From the NCBI GenBank assembly GCA_001695595.3, contig MBPM02000043.1:558001-622000 (forward strand): a stretch of DNA of 64,000 nucleotides. Direction: 5' to 3'. Positions within the stretch are counted from its first letter, which is position 1. Each line of letters begins with the position of its first letter. Origin of the DNA: Plasmopara viticola (Eukaryota > Oomycota > Peronosporomycetes > Peronosporales > Peronosporaceae). A program made the position numbers and the translations under genes. Under the pieces are notes generated by a model. It was not told the DNA's origin. It worked only from the letters and a program-made list of their open reading frames with translations, and did not search any database. Below, one piece after another: positions 33,101 through 46,535 of this stretch.

Positions 33101-35144
33101 ACACTTTTGATAAAGTCGTAAGAATGACAACAAATACCAAGGTTGATTAAGCACTCCTGGATGACACAAATAAAATCTTTTTTTGTACGGATAGAAATTT
33201 GACTATTAATGATCAGCCGGACCCGTGCTTTTTCTATCAAAAGAATACGAAGATGAAGTCTCACGAGACCAAGTTCTAGTGCTGCCACCTGGTGAAGATG
33301 TACACCAGAAAATTGCTTTGATTCCTAAAATACGTACTATTTGATATGGCGGGGGCCTTTACTACAGGAGCAGCAAAATGTCACTTAAGCTTTTTCCAAT
33401 ATTTTCGAGGTGAACGCAGGTTAGAACAAAGTATTTCTCTCTCCTCGCCGACATTTCGTGTCGAAAAATCGAATAGTAAGTGAAGCATCGTACACGCTTA
33501 TGATTACACTATACGTGGCCATAATCCTGGCACAGCCGCCAAGTTTTTTAACACTTATACAGAACAAAACAGCAAATTGGGATGTGCAATGTACGTAGCA
33601 CTCGACTCAGTTGATGGGTGGAAATTCTTTCTTGAGAGAGAGCGACATAAGATTGACCACAGGTGAGAACTATGGGCTGTATGCTCATAGAATCATCAGT
33701 TTTGGTCTAAAGACTCCGGCGACTCTGAATTGTCGACTGACGCAATTATTTAGTTCCCACATAACGTATAAAAACATACTCGAACAACGACTTTGTTCTC
33801 ACTCGTGTGGACCGCGGAAAATAGACGTTAAAAGATTTTATAATCCTTTCGTGAGCAGTGCTCGAGTGCATGTGCACTACCAGGCTTTATACTAATTTAA
33901 TAAAAAAAAATTTTGTCGCAGACAAAATCTCAAAATTAAAATATAGTATGGCCATCTGGCATATTGTGCTGGGGCAAGAATCAGCCAACCTTTTTGAGCC
34001 AGAAAGACTTAGAGAATTACACCAATTTAATTAATTGCTTTCGAACGCAGCAATTAGAACTGGCTAAGCCACGTATGCAGCAATTGGGACTGACTAAGCC
34101 AGCTCTAAGTAACGATCCTGGTTGTGTCTAATCCAGAACATGACGGTTCGGTGTCGTCTGTGATGCGTCATATTCTCCCACTGAATGAAGCCCCTATATG
34201 CTCTACAATTAATATCTCATTCTGCTTGAGTATAAGTTCCGCAAACGAAATGAGTTCTAAGCTTGACTAGCCTACGACCATATAAGCATTTTTTATGACC
34301 AAAAAGACTTATTATTTACAAAAGTCAAAGAGTGATACTGGTATGTAGCCGAAGAATATCCTCGTTTTCCGACATATTTTCCTTATCAATGCAAAACTCT
34401 CCGCACTACTCGATGCGTGTCGTGTGTTTCCTTCAATTTATTGCACAGATTGGCGGTCTCGACGAGATGCTTCGCGTCGTATTTATGTGCGTATTGACAC
34501 TACGTCAATATAAACATGATTTGCTCACCCGAGTCCTAGTCCTAATAAAACCAAGCTATTCGTTACTGCTGTATGACATTGTCTCGGGAGACACAAATGA
34601 GGCACTTAGTTTGGACGGCTTATATCGCTGTTTCCAAGGACCATTGGATGCATGTTCTTCTTTAGTAAAGGAATACAAAAATGAAGTCACAAAGACCTAA
34701 AAACAAGCAACTAGATCGTGGCTCCTGACCGTAACTTTGCAATCCACCTTCGGCTATCTTATTCGTCAAGATCGAAATACAAATTTATCGGTCTGTTTGC
34801 TGCCTGTATGTATACTTTAATAGAAGCATGTCGTTGACGATGACATAAAGTGAGTCGCGATCTAGAATAAACATCCTCAGAAGCTCAACGAATACCACAA
34901 ATGTTCATGTGAAAAATCCAAATAATCCATACATTCCTCTAAGTTGTGCCGCAAGTTATAGTTACAAGCCAGTGCAGCAGCGTTGGATGTATGTAGGACT
35001 AAACGGCTTTATTTGAAGTGCTCAAAGATTATATAAGTGTATACAAGTACTACGTCCTTCTGATTACCTCTGATCATGAGACTATCTCTACCCCTTCAAG
35101 TGTAAGAATGATCCGATTTTACTGTTCCTTGAAAAACGAAAACG
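30118..35144. other. Gene desert
   Basis: I find no supported gene in 5 kb. ORFs of 60-122 codons (longest 34332-34700, plus) have no recognisable domain. Positions 30565-30600 match part of the Gln-rich ORF at 13247-13585. Two degenerate units of about 29 bases repeat near 34046-34100. Confidence 0.45.
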
Positions 35145-35480
35145 TCAAGACTCATCGCCTTTGACTCCACAAAGCATGTCTTTTAGGGCATGAGAAAGTA
35201 CATGTTGCACAAAGACCCGAACGTCTCTATGCAATCCGCCTTTTCCACAAAAGGTCCAAATGGCTATGCTTAAATGTGCTGCCCTACTCGCATCCGAAAA
35301 GAGGTCCGCACTCTTGACACTTGACCGGAATTGACACGCTGGACACACAGCGAATATGTGAGTCATATTTGCTGGTAGGCCCTCGGCATCAACAGCGTTG
35401 CAGAAGGCCGAAAGTCCCGTTCCTGATATGTGCCAACTGCTGTCTCTTCCGGTCCTTGTTTCAAGAATGACGTGCCACAC
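35145..35480 (-). pseudogene. Probable Ty3/Gypsy integrase zinc-finger relic
   Basis: A 111-codon minus-strand frame contains AAHLSIAIW and later GLHRDVRVFVQHVLSH. This fits the integrase H2C2 region (H...W.G..RDVR.FV..C..C) with the second Cys pair lost. The frame then closes, and only weak core-like similarity continues to the left. No LTRs are seen. Confidence 0.45.
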
Positions 35481-38400
35481 CTAGTTTTGGACTCCATCAT
35501 TTTTTTAAATTTGGCAACCCAACTTGATTATTGAATCAAATCAGTCAAGGCTGTCGTTTTGTAGAGCATCTCAGCGTAGTAGTTATGCATGTCTCACAAA
35601 AGCTCTGCTAGGAGCATTGATGACCAGCTTTGACCTCTAATCGACACAAGTCTCGTGGTCCTCTTACCACGCCATACATCACCAAGCTATACATTGCCAC
35701 TTGCGCTATCAAAGTTCAGAAATGTCACACTCGGATCTGTTTAAATCAAGCTTGTAGTATTTACCGCCTATCTAGTAAGCTGTATACTACGGGGACTTTT
35801 CTACCTGTACTGGTAGCACGTATTTGTGATAAACCCTCTGCATTGCAACGGACTTTTCATAAACAAATAGTTGTATGATATGTGCAACGTGTTGAGCATG
35901 CATGATTCACAAATATCTGGTGCGCAATAACATCCATTGTTGTCCCACGTGGCCTAACAAGTGAATATAACAACGTCGTTTGTGATGGGCTAGAAGGTAT
36001 TTTAACCGACGCTAATACTTGATGCGCACTGAGTCGCCGCACTTGGACAGAAAGCCCGACGCAAAATTAAAAAACTTGGATGCGTACCACAAACCGCAGT
36101 GCCAAAGATTATGCGATTGTAATTTTTTGCCGTTATAACGCACTGCAGGTGACACATTTGTGACCTCCATATACGTTCTTCGGCCTCTTAAAATCATTTT
36201 TACTAAGCAAAAATCGGGCGTGATATTTGTTCCGAATTGTAGCAACGCATGAGTCCTTACACTGCACCGTAAAAACTCGAGGCTATGGGGACTCTCATTC
36301 GTTTTGCGTGATTAATGGCCACAACATCCGATTGTAACTGAGGAGTTTGCTTTATGATTTGAATAGCTTTAAAAAATTACAGAAATGAGGCTGACAGCCT
36401 TAATGGGAATCTTTCCGTCCGTAAGGTAAACTTTTGACTTGAAATTAAAGAGGCGAGCGGCAACGACAAAAGGCCGTTTGTGCATCACTATATAATGATT
36501 AGATTGTAAAAACACATAGACGTCGACTCACTCTTACGATTTGGACTATTAATGGTGATAGAATACCGAGACATACGGCATCTATCGACTGAGACGATCG
36601 CTTCCCGAGTCTTATGGATGTTAATGATCGCTATGAGGAGCCACATTCATCGCTGTAGTGCAACAGTCAGTACATAGTCAGATAAAACGTTCATAAAAAT
36701 CAACTTCGTAATTATATTTTCGGCAAGAAAGAAGACCGAATCTAATGATTATATTGATGGGTGTTCAATTATTGTTAAGGACGCGGCAATGGTATAATTA
36801 GGAGTTAAAGCATAGCAGATAAGAAACAATTGATTTGTTCTGTAAAAACTCATAGAATGAATGATAAATTCATTCTAAGCAACGAGAATTTGCTGGTACA
36901 ATCCAATGATAAATACTGAGCAAGTAAAGTCAACAAACCTGTTTACGATTAACAAGGTGCCTCACTACTCAAGCTAATATTTGACACATATCCAGTCGCC
37001 GCTTCCGAGCAAAGAGCCCGGTGCAATTACTATATTTTTTGTGTGGTAGTCTCCAAGATGACAAACACACCAAGATTTTCCGAACAACAAAAGACCAATC
37101 AGGATCCCCATATGTACTGGGTTGCATCATCTCTTTGTAATACTTCTTTATCTACAAGGCCATAACCACGGGCTCTTGTTATCTGCAAGCTTATAGAACT
37201 GATCACTATCCAAGACACCTGCAATAATAATTTCCAAGTTTCAGTCTAGCATCGAAATGACGTTCGAGAATACATCATGTCCACAGCGGTGACATTCTCA
37301 TATTGAAAGACGCCTGCCTAACAACACTATCGATCGACTAGGCTTGGGAAGACAGAGCGTAGCGACTTGCGCGACAAAATTATGAGGGTTTTGGTAAAAA
37401 AAAGGCGATGATAAAATCGAGGGAGTAGCTGCGAGCATTGAATACTATGTCGCAGGCAAAGAAAGATGATTGAGGCTTAAGCATCGCAGCACGAGTAGGT
37501 AGGAAATAGTCAGCTTTGATGCGGAAATACTCGGTGATGAAATGCAATGTGCGGGTCGCACCGTAGTAAAGAGCCTTGTCGAACGATAGACGTAATAAAC
37601 ATTGAGTACGATGACAAGAGGAGCGATGAGGTGTCAATGATTAGCCTTCGACGTGCAAGTGCTCGCAGAACCACATCATGGCGTCTGCTACTAACACGGG
37701 ATTCTGTAGCGGAAGGTACTACGTCAGCAAGCACCACTTGAAATTGTTAGCGTGCCTTTATTGCCAACACAGGTGTTTCAAAGTCGTTGCCAAACCTACC
37801 TTGATCAACAGTAGTATATTTTTTCTGCCTACCTCTCGAGGCATTGACTGTGAAGCTTTAGTATCGTCAAGAGCGCCCATTTCGCTCTGTGGAAGAGGTA
37901 TCTTGTTTGAGAATGGGTGCTGAGACGTACGGCCTGTTCGTCAAGCCATGCATGATTCACAGTGCACGATTCGTATACGGACGGAAGAACTGGCTAAATG
38001 GACCTTCCAAATGTTTTTATCTATCTGAACACGACGCTTTCGGCTTCTAAATAAGATGAACGAGCATCCGTTGTTGCATCATTGCTAACCATAAGTTATT
38101 TCAAAACTAATTCCCCACTCGTTGCGGTCTGTCGAAATAATAAAAAGATCTTGTAAATCCCATACGACGAGGTTGAACAAGATACCTCAGTAGCAACGAA
38201 TAAAGGACAAGTGAAGACAAGTGGGTTTATATCAAAAAGTTGTCTTCCGATTTTAAATAGCGGGACTTTGATTCTTTCGAAGGCAAAAGCACTAGACCAC
38301 AAACCATCTAGAGAAGTTCCAGATATTGGTATACTGGCATGCAATCACAATATCTATTTACCGTATTTTACGATTGTGCTAAATGACTACCACTCGTAAT

Positions 38401-40254
38401 CTAGTAACCCCTCCCATAGAATGGCTCACTTCTCACAATGTGGCCACGAGCACACATGCGTTGACACGACCAGTACTACGTAACACCATCACGTTTAAAG
38501 CTTAAACTATCGACGGACGCTTGGCCGCAATGATATCCTTGCTTCTATGAATAGTATTGGCTTCTACTTTCGGTCTCAATAAGTTTGAATTCCCTGATAG
38601 ATTCCGATCATCAGCACGAGTCTGCGAAAGAGCTTTCAAGATCTACTTCACTTTTTTTACTGTAGTTTAGCTGCGCACTTCATGACCTGATTCTCTCCTT
38701 TCTGAACCGAGGCTTTATCGATTTCTCAAACTAAAACTGAGCTTCATTTCCAGCCATTTCTGCAGACGTCTTCATCAAAACGGCCTCCCCCTTGTCGTTT
38801 TTAGTGTTCATCATGTCTTTCTTACGACTAGCTTTCTCACTATGAGATAATTAGTCATCGCACGACGCATTCCGTTGTCGACTTAGATACCTACGCCAGC
38901 AAAGCCGGTGCTTCACCCACACTTTGCTGCGATGCTTAAGCGTCAGTCGTTCTTCTATCTCTAAGACGTAGGATCCGCTACTTGCAGCAACTGTTTCGAT
39001 TGTACCTTTTTTTTTAATTTATTCATCGTTGAGCAAGGTTTGGTCGCGCGATCGCTGGGCGGTATTGTCCTCAAAGCTGATCAATGGTGTAACTGTGATC
39101 ATCGGTGGTTTGTCCGGCAACGTCAACCACGACAAAATTTACATTGTCGAAAATTTAATGTGCATTGATACAATCCACAGAAATTTATGGCTAAATCGTT
39201 TCAGAACAGGCGATCAAGGCGGTATCGTGTTGTTGTGCAAATGAATCACCAGTTAAATAAATTCTTGTTTTGGTTAAATTTGCTTAATATTTCACTTTAA
39301 TGTTCTTCTCGTACGTAAATTTGCTTAAACTGGAAGCATGCATAGACTTTCAGAAAACGCTGAGCGAATGGTGAAGCCGCAAAACATATAAAGCATCGCA
39401 AGATTAAAGAGATAAGATCAACATCGTTTAACAAAGCTGTTTTAGGAAGCGCTTCCATAAATAAATTATCAAGCCTATGCAAAAGAAGTAGCCAAAAATG
39501 ATTATAACAGAAAGAATGTTTTAGCGAAGAGATTTGAGTATAAAGCATTGCAATGGATTAGTACGACATCAAAAAGTGCGAATTTATGGCAACAGAGTCG
39601 TCAGTCTTCGTGATGCGTAGCTCGAGTAGCTAAGACAAGTCCGTGCTGAGATGGCTTTCTGCCTTCATATCCAGCTTCAAGCGCCAGATATGCGCAAGCC
39701 GAGGAAACTGCTGAAAACCAACTGTGCTTATGCTTAATGCCCAATCTTCAAGCATGTCGTTCGAAAGCGGATGTTATACCTGGACCAAAAGTATACTATC
39801 CAAAATGTCATAAAGTTCAAGGACATGATGTCTTAAGTTGTATCGAAGATCAGTATAATTGATAGTCTAAAAAAATTTAAATGGACAAGACTATAAATCA
39901 GATCACGACAAGACCTCTCAGGACTCTTCAAAATGTCATCGGAATTGCCACCAAATTTAAATTTGCACGTAACTATATACATAAGCGATTTGGCCAATTT
40001 ACGACTTATGTTGAGTACATAAATCTTTGATTGGCGTAATCGCTTAAGACAATGCCAACAAAATCGGGTCATTGTGCAAACAGGTCATGACCCCCCCCAG
40101 GAAGGACAGTATTTATGCTTGGACCAAAAAATATCGTTCATCAACTGTGGCGTTGTCGGCCACTTATCTCCAGAGCTTACCGCTTTAAAGCGGCATTGTA
40201 CATTAATATGAACAGCAGATCACATTAACGGCGCTTGAAATACTCTCCTCAAAA
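35481..40254. other. Gene desert
   Basis: No supported gene. Minus-strand short frames around 38560-38830 (for example KKDMMNTKNDKGEAVLMKTS) look like decayed coding sequence, perhaps retrotransposon gag, but are not assignable. Sequence near 39290-39345 resembles 23840-23890 and 63700-63740, pointing to another dispersed repeat. Confidence 0.4.
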
Positions 40255-41240
40255 TAGAATCCCAAATTTCTTGAGGATGCAGACCGTTTTTCGTCTTCAT
40301 GGACAATCAATGCAGTCTTAGCGATGTATTCGAAGACTTGGTGCAGCGACTTGGACTTTAAGTGACTGAGAGTGAGATGATCCAAATCATTATTGGTTTC
40401 GAGGTCGGACAACCCAACCTTAGCTACGACCAGGATGTCTACCATAACTGGCGAGCATTGCATATGAATTTGCAATTTCCTATTCCATTTCAAATTGAAA
40501 ATGTTTAAGGTCACACCTATTTCTGAGAACGAGGATGTCATGATCGTCATGATGTGCCTTTAAGAGAAAAACCTACATTTCGACTGGATTACAAGACGCA
40601 TGACATTCCGAATCGGTACAGAGCCTCACGCTGTTGCTTAAGTCATATGACAAAGCAACGTCCAGCCAAAGTGGTTGCTGGACACCACAGATCTCACATA
40701 GAACGGAGTTTAATAATATGTACCATAACCATTAAGAAATAGCGCAGCCAATGATTTTCCAGAAGTTCCAAAAAGTATTAAGCAGAATTTCGACAATGCT
40801 GGGTTCTTTATGAGTCAAGGACGCAAGTGTCTCAAGGACAATCCGGCAAACAAAAACTCGCAAGTATGCGGGCACAATGTCTCCCACCAAGCTCCCGTGT
40901 GAGATTCTTTCAGAACGAAAAAAAAGTAAGCACGGAATTTGCTAATGCCTGGTTCCGACTCTATATACGTCAAGCAATGACATTAGAGGCTTAAATAGCG
41001 CAGAGAAATCTAGGAATATACCAAAGGGAATGTGCAAGCTACCACCCTTCGACAGAGTACAAACGCCTTAATGGAACCGACATTCTACGCCATGGAATCG
41101 GTAGGCTTGCGTATTGTGCACGGCTACCACCAGCTAAATCTTGGAACAGTCTTGCCGGCGATTTTGTTACCGCGTAAGCAAGAGACTTTAGACGCCGCGT
41201 CCAAAATTGGATGGCATTCGTGCGTGGCTCCGTTCTTCAT
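40255..41240 (+). pseudogene. Decayed Ty3/Gypsy protease and RT fragment
   Basis: Near 40290 the plus strand reads VFMDNQCSLSDVFEDLVQRL, resembling the retropepsin start (DSG replaced by DNQ, then SEDLV.RLGL). Near 40540-40600 it reads PLREKPTFRLDYKTHDI, the segment after the protease (WL.E.NP.iDWkT). At 41065-41220 the frame STNALMEPTFYAMESVGLRI, VHGYHQLN and then LLPRKQE matches the beginning of the Gypsy reverse transcriptase. Stops and frame changes abound. Catalytic RT motifs (YxDD) were not found. Confidence 0.6.
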
Positions 41241-42621
41241 TTCTATTGTATTATTCCACGTGAATCAAGTATTATTGCTACCGCTTGTTCCACCCTCGAT
41301 AGTCTTCTTGTGTATCTAGGAATTTACATAGGACTAAGCGCAAGTCTCGTGCGTCCAAACAATTTCTGCAGAACGTTTTTTAGGATGTAAAAGATGTGAA
41401 GAGTCCCCCGAAAAGTGAAGACGCTACGGACCACGTTAGATCTTCCAATTGAGACTGACTCGGGGTGTAGAACAGCAAATGTACTTTAAATTGTACAAGC
41501 ATCAGCTGAGCGTGGACGAGATACCACGCATGGGAGACTTTGCGAGCGAAAAGACGTCCAAATTAACTCTACAAAGGTAAATACTACGATAGAAAAGTTT
41601 TAGCCGACGAAAAGAAGACGATGTAGGGCTATTATGAAAGAGCGTTACATACCACATATTAAAGTGCAAACCGTGAGCTGCATGCTTAGAGAGAGATGTA
41701 TAATGGCCATAGGCTCTCGAACACGCCTGCAATGCTTTATTGTCGAGTGGCTCAATTGTTTAGGGGCTCACTGCACATATAGAGATAAATTCTTTTGTAT
41801 GTGTTATTTGAAGAAAGAGACTTAATTTTTTTTACTTACATACAAAGCTCGAATGATTGCACACTATTAAGTTTTACACTGTTCCTAAAAAAATGACGCA
41901 AAAGAAAATTTCATTTTTCGAGTAAAGCATTGCCATCGGGCACTGCTACGGTTAAAATCAATCTTAGATAAGCCAGCTCCATTGAGTCAGAAAAGCTATA
42001 AGAAACTAAATTAATTTGGCTAGTTGCTTGCAGAAACATTTGATAGAAGTGACTTAGCCACTCTTCGATTTTTTGTGAAAAAAAGTTCAAGACAGCTGAG
42101 CCTAAAAAAAGTCAAGGTAAGCCTATTCAAGCGCCGATGTTGGTCTTGTCTGATTTAGTGTACGACATTTTAGCGCCGTCTGTGACAAGTCATATACGTA
42201 AGTCTGCCGAAAAAAATATTTTCAAGAAAGAAAACACTTTGCAATGAAGTATACTCTAAGCTTACAATATCTATACGCTATATGTGTCACTACGGACTGC
42301 GACATAGTCTCGCAGAAAGTAATTGTTTTGCTATCCTTTCTTTGATCGTATTGCTTCGAATTGACATAAAAGCAGAGCACCTTTCAAAGGCATTATCGCC
42401 TCGCCCAGACCGTGATCCAGCTCGAGTAATAACTGTGACCCTAGCTGGACTAGATGTGATCTGTATTGCACATGCGTGAAATAAGATGTGTGTAGATCTG
42501 CTTGAATCTCCAGTGTTTTGATGAACTCAAGGACACGGACAAGGCGCACAACTACACTGGCTCTCAATAAAAGCAGGGCTGTTGAGTTTTAGCAATGACT
42601 CTGGTTCCTCAAAACAAAGTA

Positions 42622-42695
42622 TTAAAATTTATGAGGCTTTTTAATCAGTCAAATCGGTCGGAATATGACTGATTAAAAAGCCTCATAAATTTTAA
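42622..42695. repeat. Perfect 30-base inverted repeat
   Basis: Arms 42622-42651 and 42666-42695 are exact reverse complements around a 14-base spacer. The left arm begins TTAAAATTTATGAGGCTTTT. No mismatch in 30 bases, within a region where other repeats are decayed, suggests a recent event or selection. Confidence 0.95.
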
Positions 42696-42744
42696 AGACG
42701 TAAAGCTTGGTAATCTATTAATATAAACGAACTTGATTGTATGA

Positions 42745-42985
42745 GTGAGTCGACGCATATGTGCGTACATACAATATGTGCCAGCGGAAGGATTTCTCGT
42801 CGAATGTAACCACACTATTAAAAAGCTTGATGGTGCCAATACCTGCTGGCGATATATTAGAGCAGACTTCGTTCCCAGAGTACCGAAGATCTCACAGCTC
42901 TGCAACGATCCTGGATCGCGAAAAATCGCCCTCCGCTGTACTTGAATTCCCTGCTGTGAAGTTGCACTATCCGGTACGACGAGAA
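42745..42985 (+). pseudogene. Ty3/Gypsy integrase relic
   Basis: Plus-strand frames read VDAYVRTYNMCQRKDFSSN and then CWRYIRADFVPRVPKIS, matching the zinc-finger end and core start of a Gypsy integrase (YVR.C..CQR.K..S; W..I..DFV..LP). The two parts are in different frames. It is homologous to the minus-strand relics at 22190-22425 and 62025-62260. Confidence 0.6.
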
Positions 42986-43893
42986 TCGTGGTTCAAATAT
43001 ATGTAAAGGGCGAGGTGATATCCCACACAATATACGTATCTATTATGTGTCGGACCGTTACCCGCTTTCGCATCTTACAAACATTAAAATGGCATCCGTT
43101 AAGTTATCGGTCTTTTTTCTGATAAGAATGTCACAAATATGCCGTCAACGTCAACTTAGATTTGAGCAAATGACAAGTGGTAAGTGGTCAAGTCAAATTG
43201 GGCTTGTACTTACCATATTTCATCAGCAACTTCTGCTTGATAGCCCAGTATCATAATTTTGCTGTTAAAATGAATCGCAGTAAACCTCTCCACGTTCCTC
43301 GTGAAATGTAATCGTGGACAAACCTCTGCGATTGTTCCTTGATTTGATATATTTAAGAGAACGAGAATCTGATGCAATCAATGAAGTCTTTTTTTCACAA
43401 AAACTCATGAACACATACTACATCTTCCATTTCCTCATCGTTCAAGGAAAATGGATCAACTGTTGGTCTTCTCCGGGATGCATAATGTAAGCAGAAAACG
43501 TTTAAACTTGGATTTTTTCGCGTGATAGCCGGCATTGTCTCACGTATGATTAATCTTTGCTGTCTCGATGAGGCTAAGCAAGCTGGAATTTACTTTTGAG
43601 CCCTTTGCTGTCGCAGCAAACATGTTTTTGATTGAGCAAATGCGGACAGATTTCGTTCTGTCTATTTTTATTCAGTAGTCCACTGATGTGGTTTTCGAGG
43701 TATGAATAATTTTTTATAGGCATCGCTAATCCAAAGCAAAAGCAGATTCCAAAACTTCTTAAGACCAGACAAGGGGACATACCTCGCTCAAAGTTGCACA
43801 GATATCAAGTCCAAGCTATTAAAAAGGACATCATACAAACGCGCAACGCTGTCTTTTGTAATACGACCGTTTATGACTACATTTACTGCCTCG

Positions 43894-45044
43894 TTTTCGG
43901 AAAAGGTTGGGGTGACGCCCTCCTTCCAAGCGCGGGAGCTGAATGCTCGCGCGCTTCGGGCAGGTGCTCTCGGGCATCTGCAGGTCTCTAACGAGTCTCA
44001 CCCTCGACGCGACGGTCTCCAGCACCAGGCCAAACCCCCTTCCACGCCCTTAACCGCGCCAACCGCATCCGGATTGGCTCCTTTAATGTGAATTCTCTAG
44101 GTTCGAAGCGCAAGAAGCACGAAACACTCCCCGAAGATCTCCGGCGCTACCGCGTCGATAGCCTTGGCCTCCGAGAAACCAAGATCTACGATAGAGGTGA
44201 GCACCGCATTGATGACTTCCTTCTAACCCTAAAAAAAAAAAACGAAGCCAAGACCGAAGTCACCGAATCCGCCGCCACTGCACCCCGTCGGGCGCCACTC
44301 GACACGCCCGATCCCGAGAAGAAACCTGGCGCCACACTAAGAAGCTCGGAACACTCCTCGGCGATATTGAAGATCTATCCCGACGCAAGTCCCTGGCCAC
44401 CCTCGCGCTCCACCGCCTCTGGTCCGTCTGGCTCCGCCCCACGCTCATCTCACCCAAGACCCGCATTCGATTGTACAACACCTACGTTCTACCGTTTCTG
44501 CTGTACAACTGCGCCACCTGGGCTCTTACCAAGTCAGAGCTCCACGGCCTCGAGAGTTTCCATCGCCACCAGCTTCGCTACGCTCTTGGCTATCGCTACC
44601 CCCGACACATTTCGAATGCAAGACTCTACGACCTCTGTGATGAGCGGCCGCTGAGACTACGACTGACACAAGCTCGCTGGCGCCTGTTTGGCCATGTACT
44701 TCGCCGCAATCCCGACATTCCAGCTAACCTACAGATGCGTGCCTACTTCTTCTCCACCGCAGCAAAATGGCGCGGACGTCCCCGCACCACGCTCCCCTCA
44801 ACACTCGACCACAACCTTGTTTATCGTGGCTCCGGCTTTCGACTCCGGTTAGCACAAGACCTCGAAGTGCTTCGTACCCTTACACAAGACCGAAAGAAAT
44901 GGAAGACCCTCACGACCTCGGTGCTGGATGCACTGCCGGCCGAACGAGACCCAACGTATGCGGACACCACTCTATGCCGTGGACTAGCCAGACTGAGCCT
45001 AGCACGTGCATAACTTGGCAACGCGATAACGTAATACATTACAT
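43894..45044 (+). mobile_element. Internally deleted non-LTR (LINE) retrotransposon, copy C
   Basis: A leader shared with the short elements (43894-44030) is followed by RIRIGSFNVNSLGSKRK and LGLRETKI (about 44060-44190). This is the start of an apurinic-type endonuclease including the catalytic Glu. After an A-run and frameshift, it jumps to the reverse-transcriptase C-terminal region: RLYNTYVLPFLLYNCATWAL, LESFHRHQLRYALGYRYPR, RWRLFGHVLRR (ORF 44471-45013, 180 codons, ending LARLSLARA). The catalytic RT is missing. A target-site duplication of about 15 bases (CATTTACTGCCTCG core) lies at 43878-43893 and 45045-45060. The tail is ACATT-repeat. It is not autonomous but shows what the short elements derive from. 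Confidence 0.9.
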
Positions 45045-45107
45045 TACATTTACTGCCTCGCATAAAAAAGACATCCAAAAGTTGGCGGCAAAAAGAAAAA
45101 CGTGATG

Positions 45108-45135
45108 GACAACGATGACGACCGTCATCGTTGTC
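45108..45135. repeat. Perfect 12-base hairpin
   Basis: GACAACGATGAC (45108-45119) and GTCATCGTTGTC (45124-45135) flank a 4-base loop. It lies about 50 bases downstream of the LINE copy C target-site duplication. No function is evident. Confidence 0.7.
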
Positions 45136-45873
45136 GTTTGTTCATCGCTAGTTTAAAGCGTTGCAAGGGGATTTATATGCAAGTGCTGTAGCCGGTCGAT
45201 TGACATCAGCAGGAACATAATCACCACCCTTGTTCAAGGGCCCTTCATACATATGTATTCCTGCTTATGCCAAAAACGCACCTGGCAAGGAAGAAACGCT
45301 TGTGGCAATTTCAAGTCTGGACACACTTGCACAGACAGCATTTCATGGCATTTCAACGCTAAATCGACTGTGGTCCAAGCTTTTCTATGCAGCGTATAAT
45401 TTAAAATAGAATCTACTACTGTGTGCCCCCCATCACGAGCTGTTAATAAACAATGTAGCTATGTTGACGATTCGACAAGCGTCCAAGACCCATCTCGTGT
45501 GAGGAGATTGGTATCCCCTTAATTCATGCTACTGTATGCTTAAGTCAAGATGTCGCCAAGATGAACACTATTTGGGGACATAGTTAGGATTCCATTTTAA
45601 AGATTGTAGCTCAAAGAATGTGGGCTTACGAGTGATATACAATTGGCCGAAAGAGAGATTGGAAAAACACACGCAATCGCTTTTGAGTCTAGTAAACAAT
45701 TACTTATTGGAGAATTCCATTTACTTGACGATGAAGGGGGTACTATCAATAGTAATGTTGCCTTCTTCGTGACGCTCATGGGCTGCATTATCATTTACCT
45801 TAACATTCAGTACTGAACCTCTTTGTATTGTGTTGTAAAATCGAGCGTAGACGAAATGACAGAGCTCAAGAAC

Positions 45874-46389
45874 TTAACACACCGGTATTGTCGGTATGAC
45901 ATCGTAGAGGTTGGCATTGATACACTTACAAATAAATAAATGTTTAGTCTCGTAGTCTTTAAAGTCGTGCTCGAATCTCGTCGTGAATACGTGAATGCTT
46001 AGAATGATGCAGGAACTTGTCGTGTATTGTTCAAAGTTTGGTAAACAAAAGATTGCGCTTTCAAGGCTAATTAGTTTTTGCAACTCGCTAAATGTTTTGA
46101 TCAAACAAATGTAGTTGCAATGTTTAATCAAACCGTCATCACGAGATGACACTATATGAAGCTGTTGTAGACCCAACTGCGTTTCCTTTTAGTGCAAAAA
46201 ACAAGAAATGGATCCAAAAAAACCTTTCATCGATTGTGACAAGGTGCAGACTGTCTCATTTGGAAGGAGGGTAATGAAATTCACATTTGAATCGTACCTT
46301 ATATTTCCTGGTGTGAAAAGAATGCACTTTGGATGGTAGATGCGACAATTGGGTGCATTCATCATTCCGAGTATTATGGCCTTCATCAT
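45874..46389 (-). pseudogene. Unrecognised ORF broken by one stop
   Basis: Two minus-strand frames, 46189-46389 (66 codons) and 45874-46176 (100 codons), lie in the same phase with a single TAA at 46189-46191 between them. About 170 codons would be open without it. The protein has no signal peptide and no domain I recognise; short hydrophobic and Cys-containing stretches are present. It may be a recently inactivated host gene fragment or chance. Confidence 0.35.
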
Positions 46390-46535
46390 AGTCAGTATTT
46401 CGGATAGAAAAGGGTTACAAAGATTCTGAGATGAATATCACCTATTTGTGCGTTTATCTCCAACATAGACACAAGTTCAATAAGCCATTCGCATATAGCC
46501 AGACTTTTCTATTAAATTGAGTCGTCTTACCATAT

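Noticed and set aside
34332..34700. 122-codon plus ORF
   Set aside because: No signal peptide, domain or paralog in the window. ORFs of this length arise by chance in a desert of this size.
40203..40550. 115-codon minus-strand ORF
   Set aside because: It lies antisense to the Gypsy protease relic, whose plus-strand reading shows recognisable motifs.
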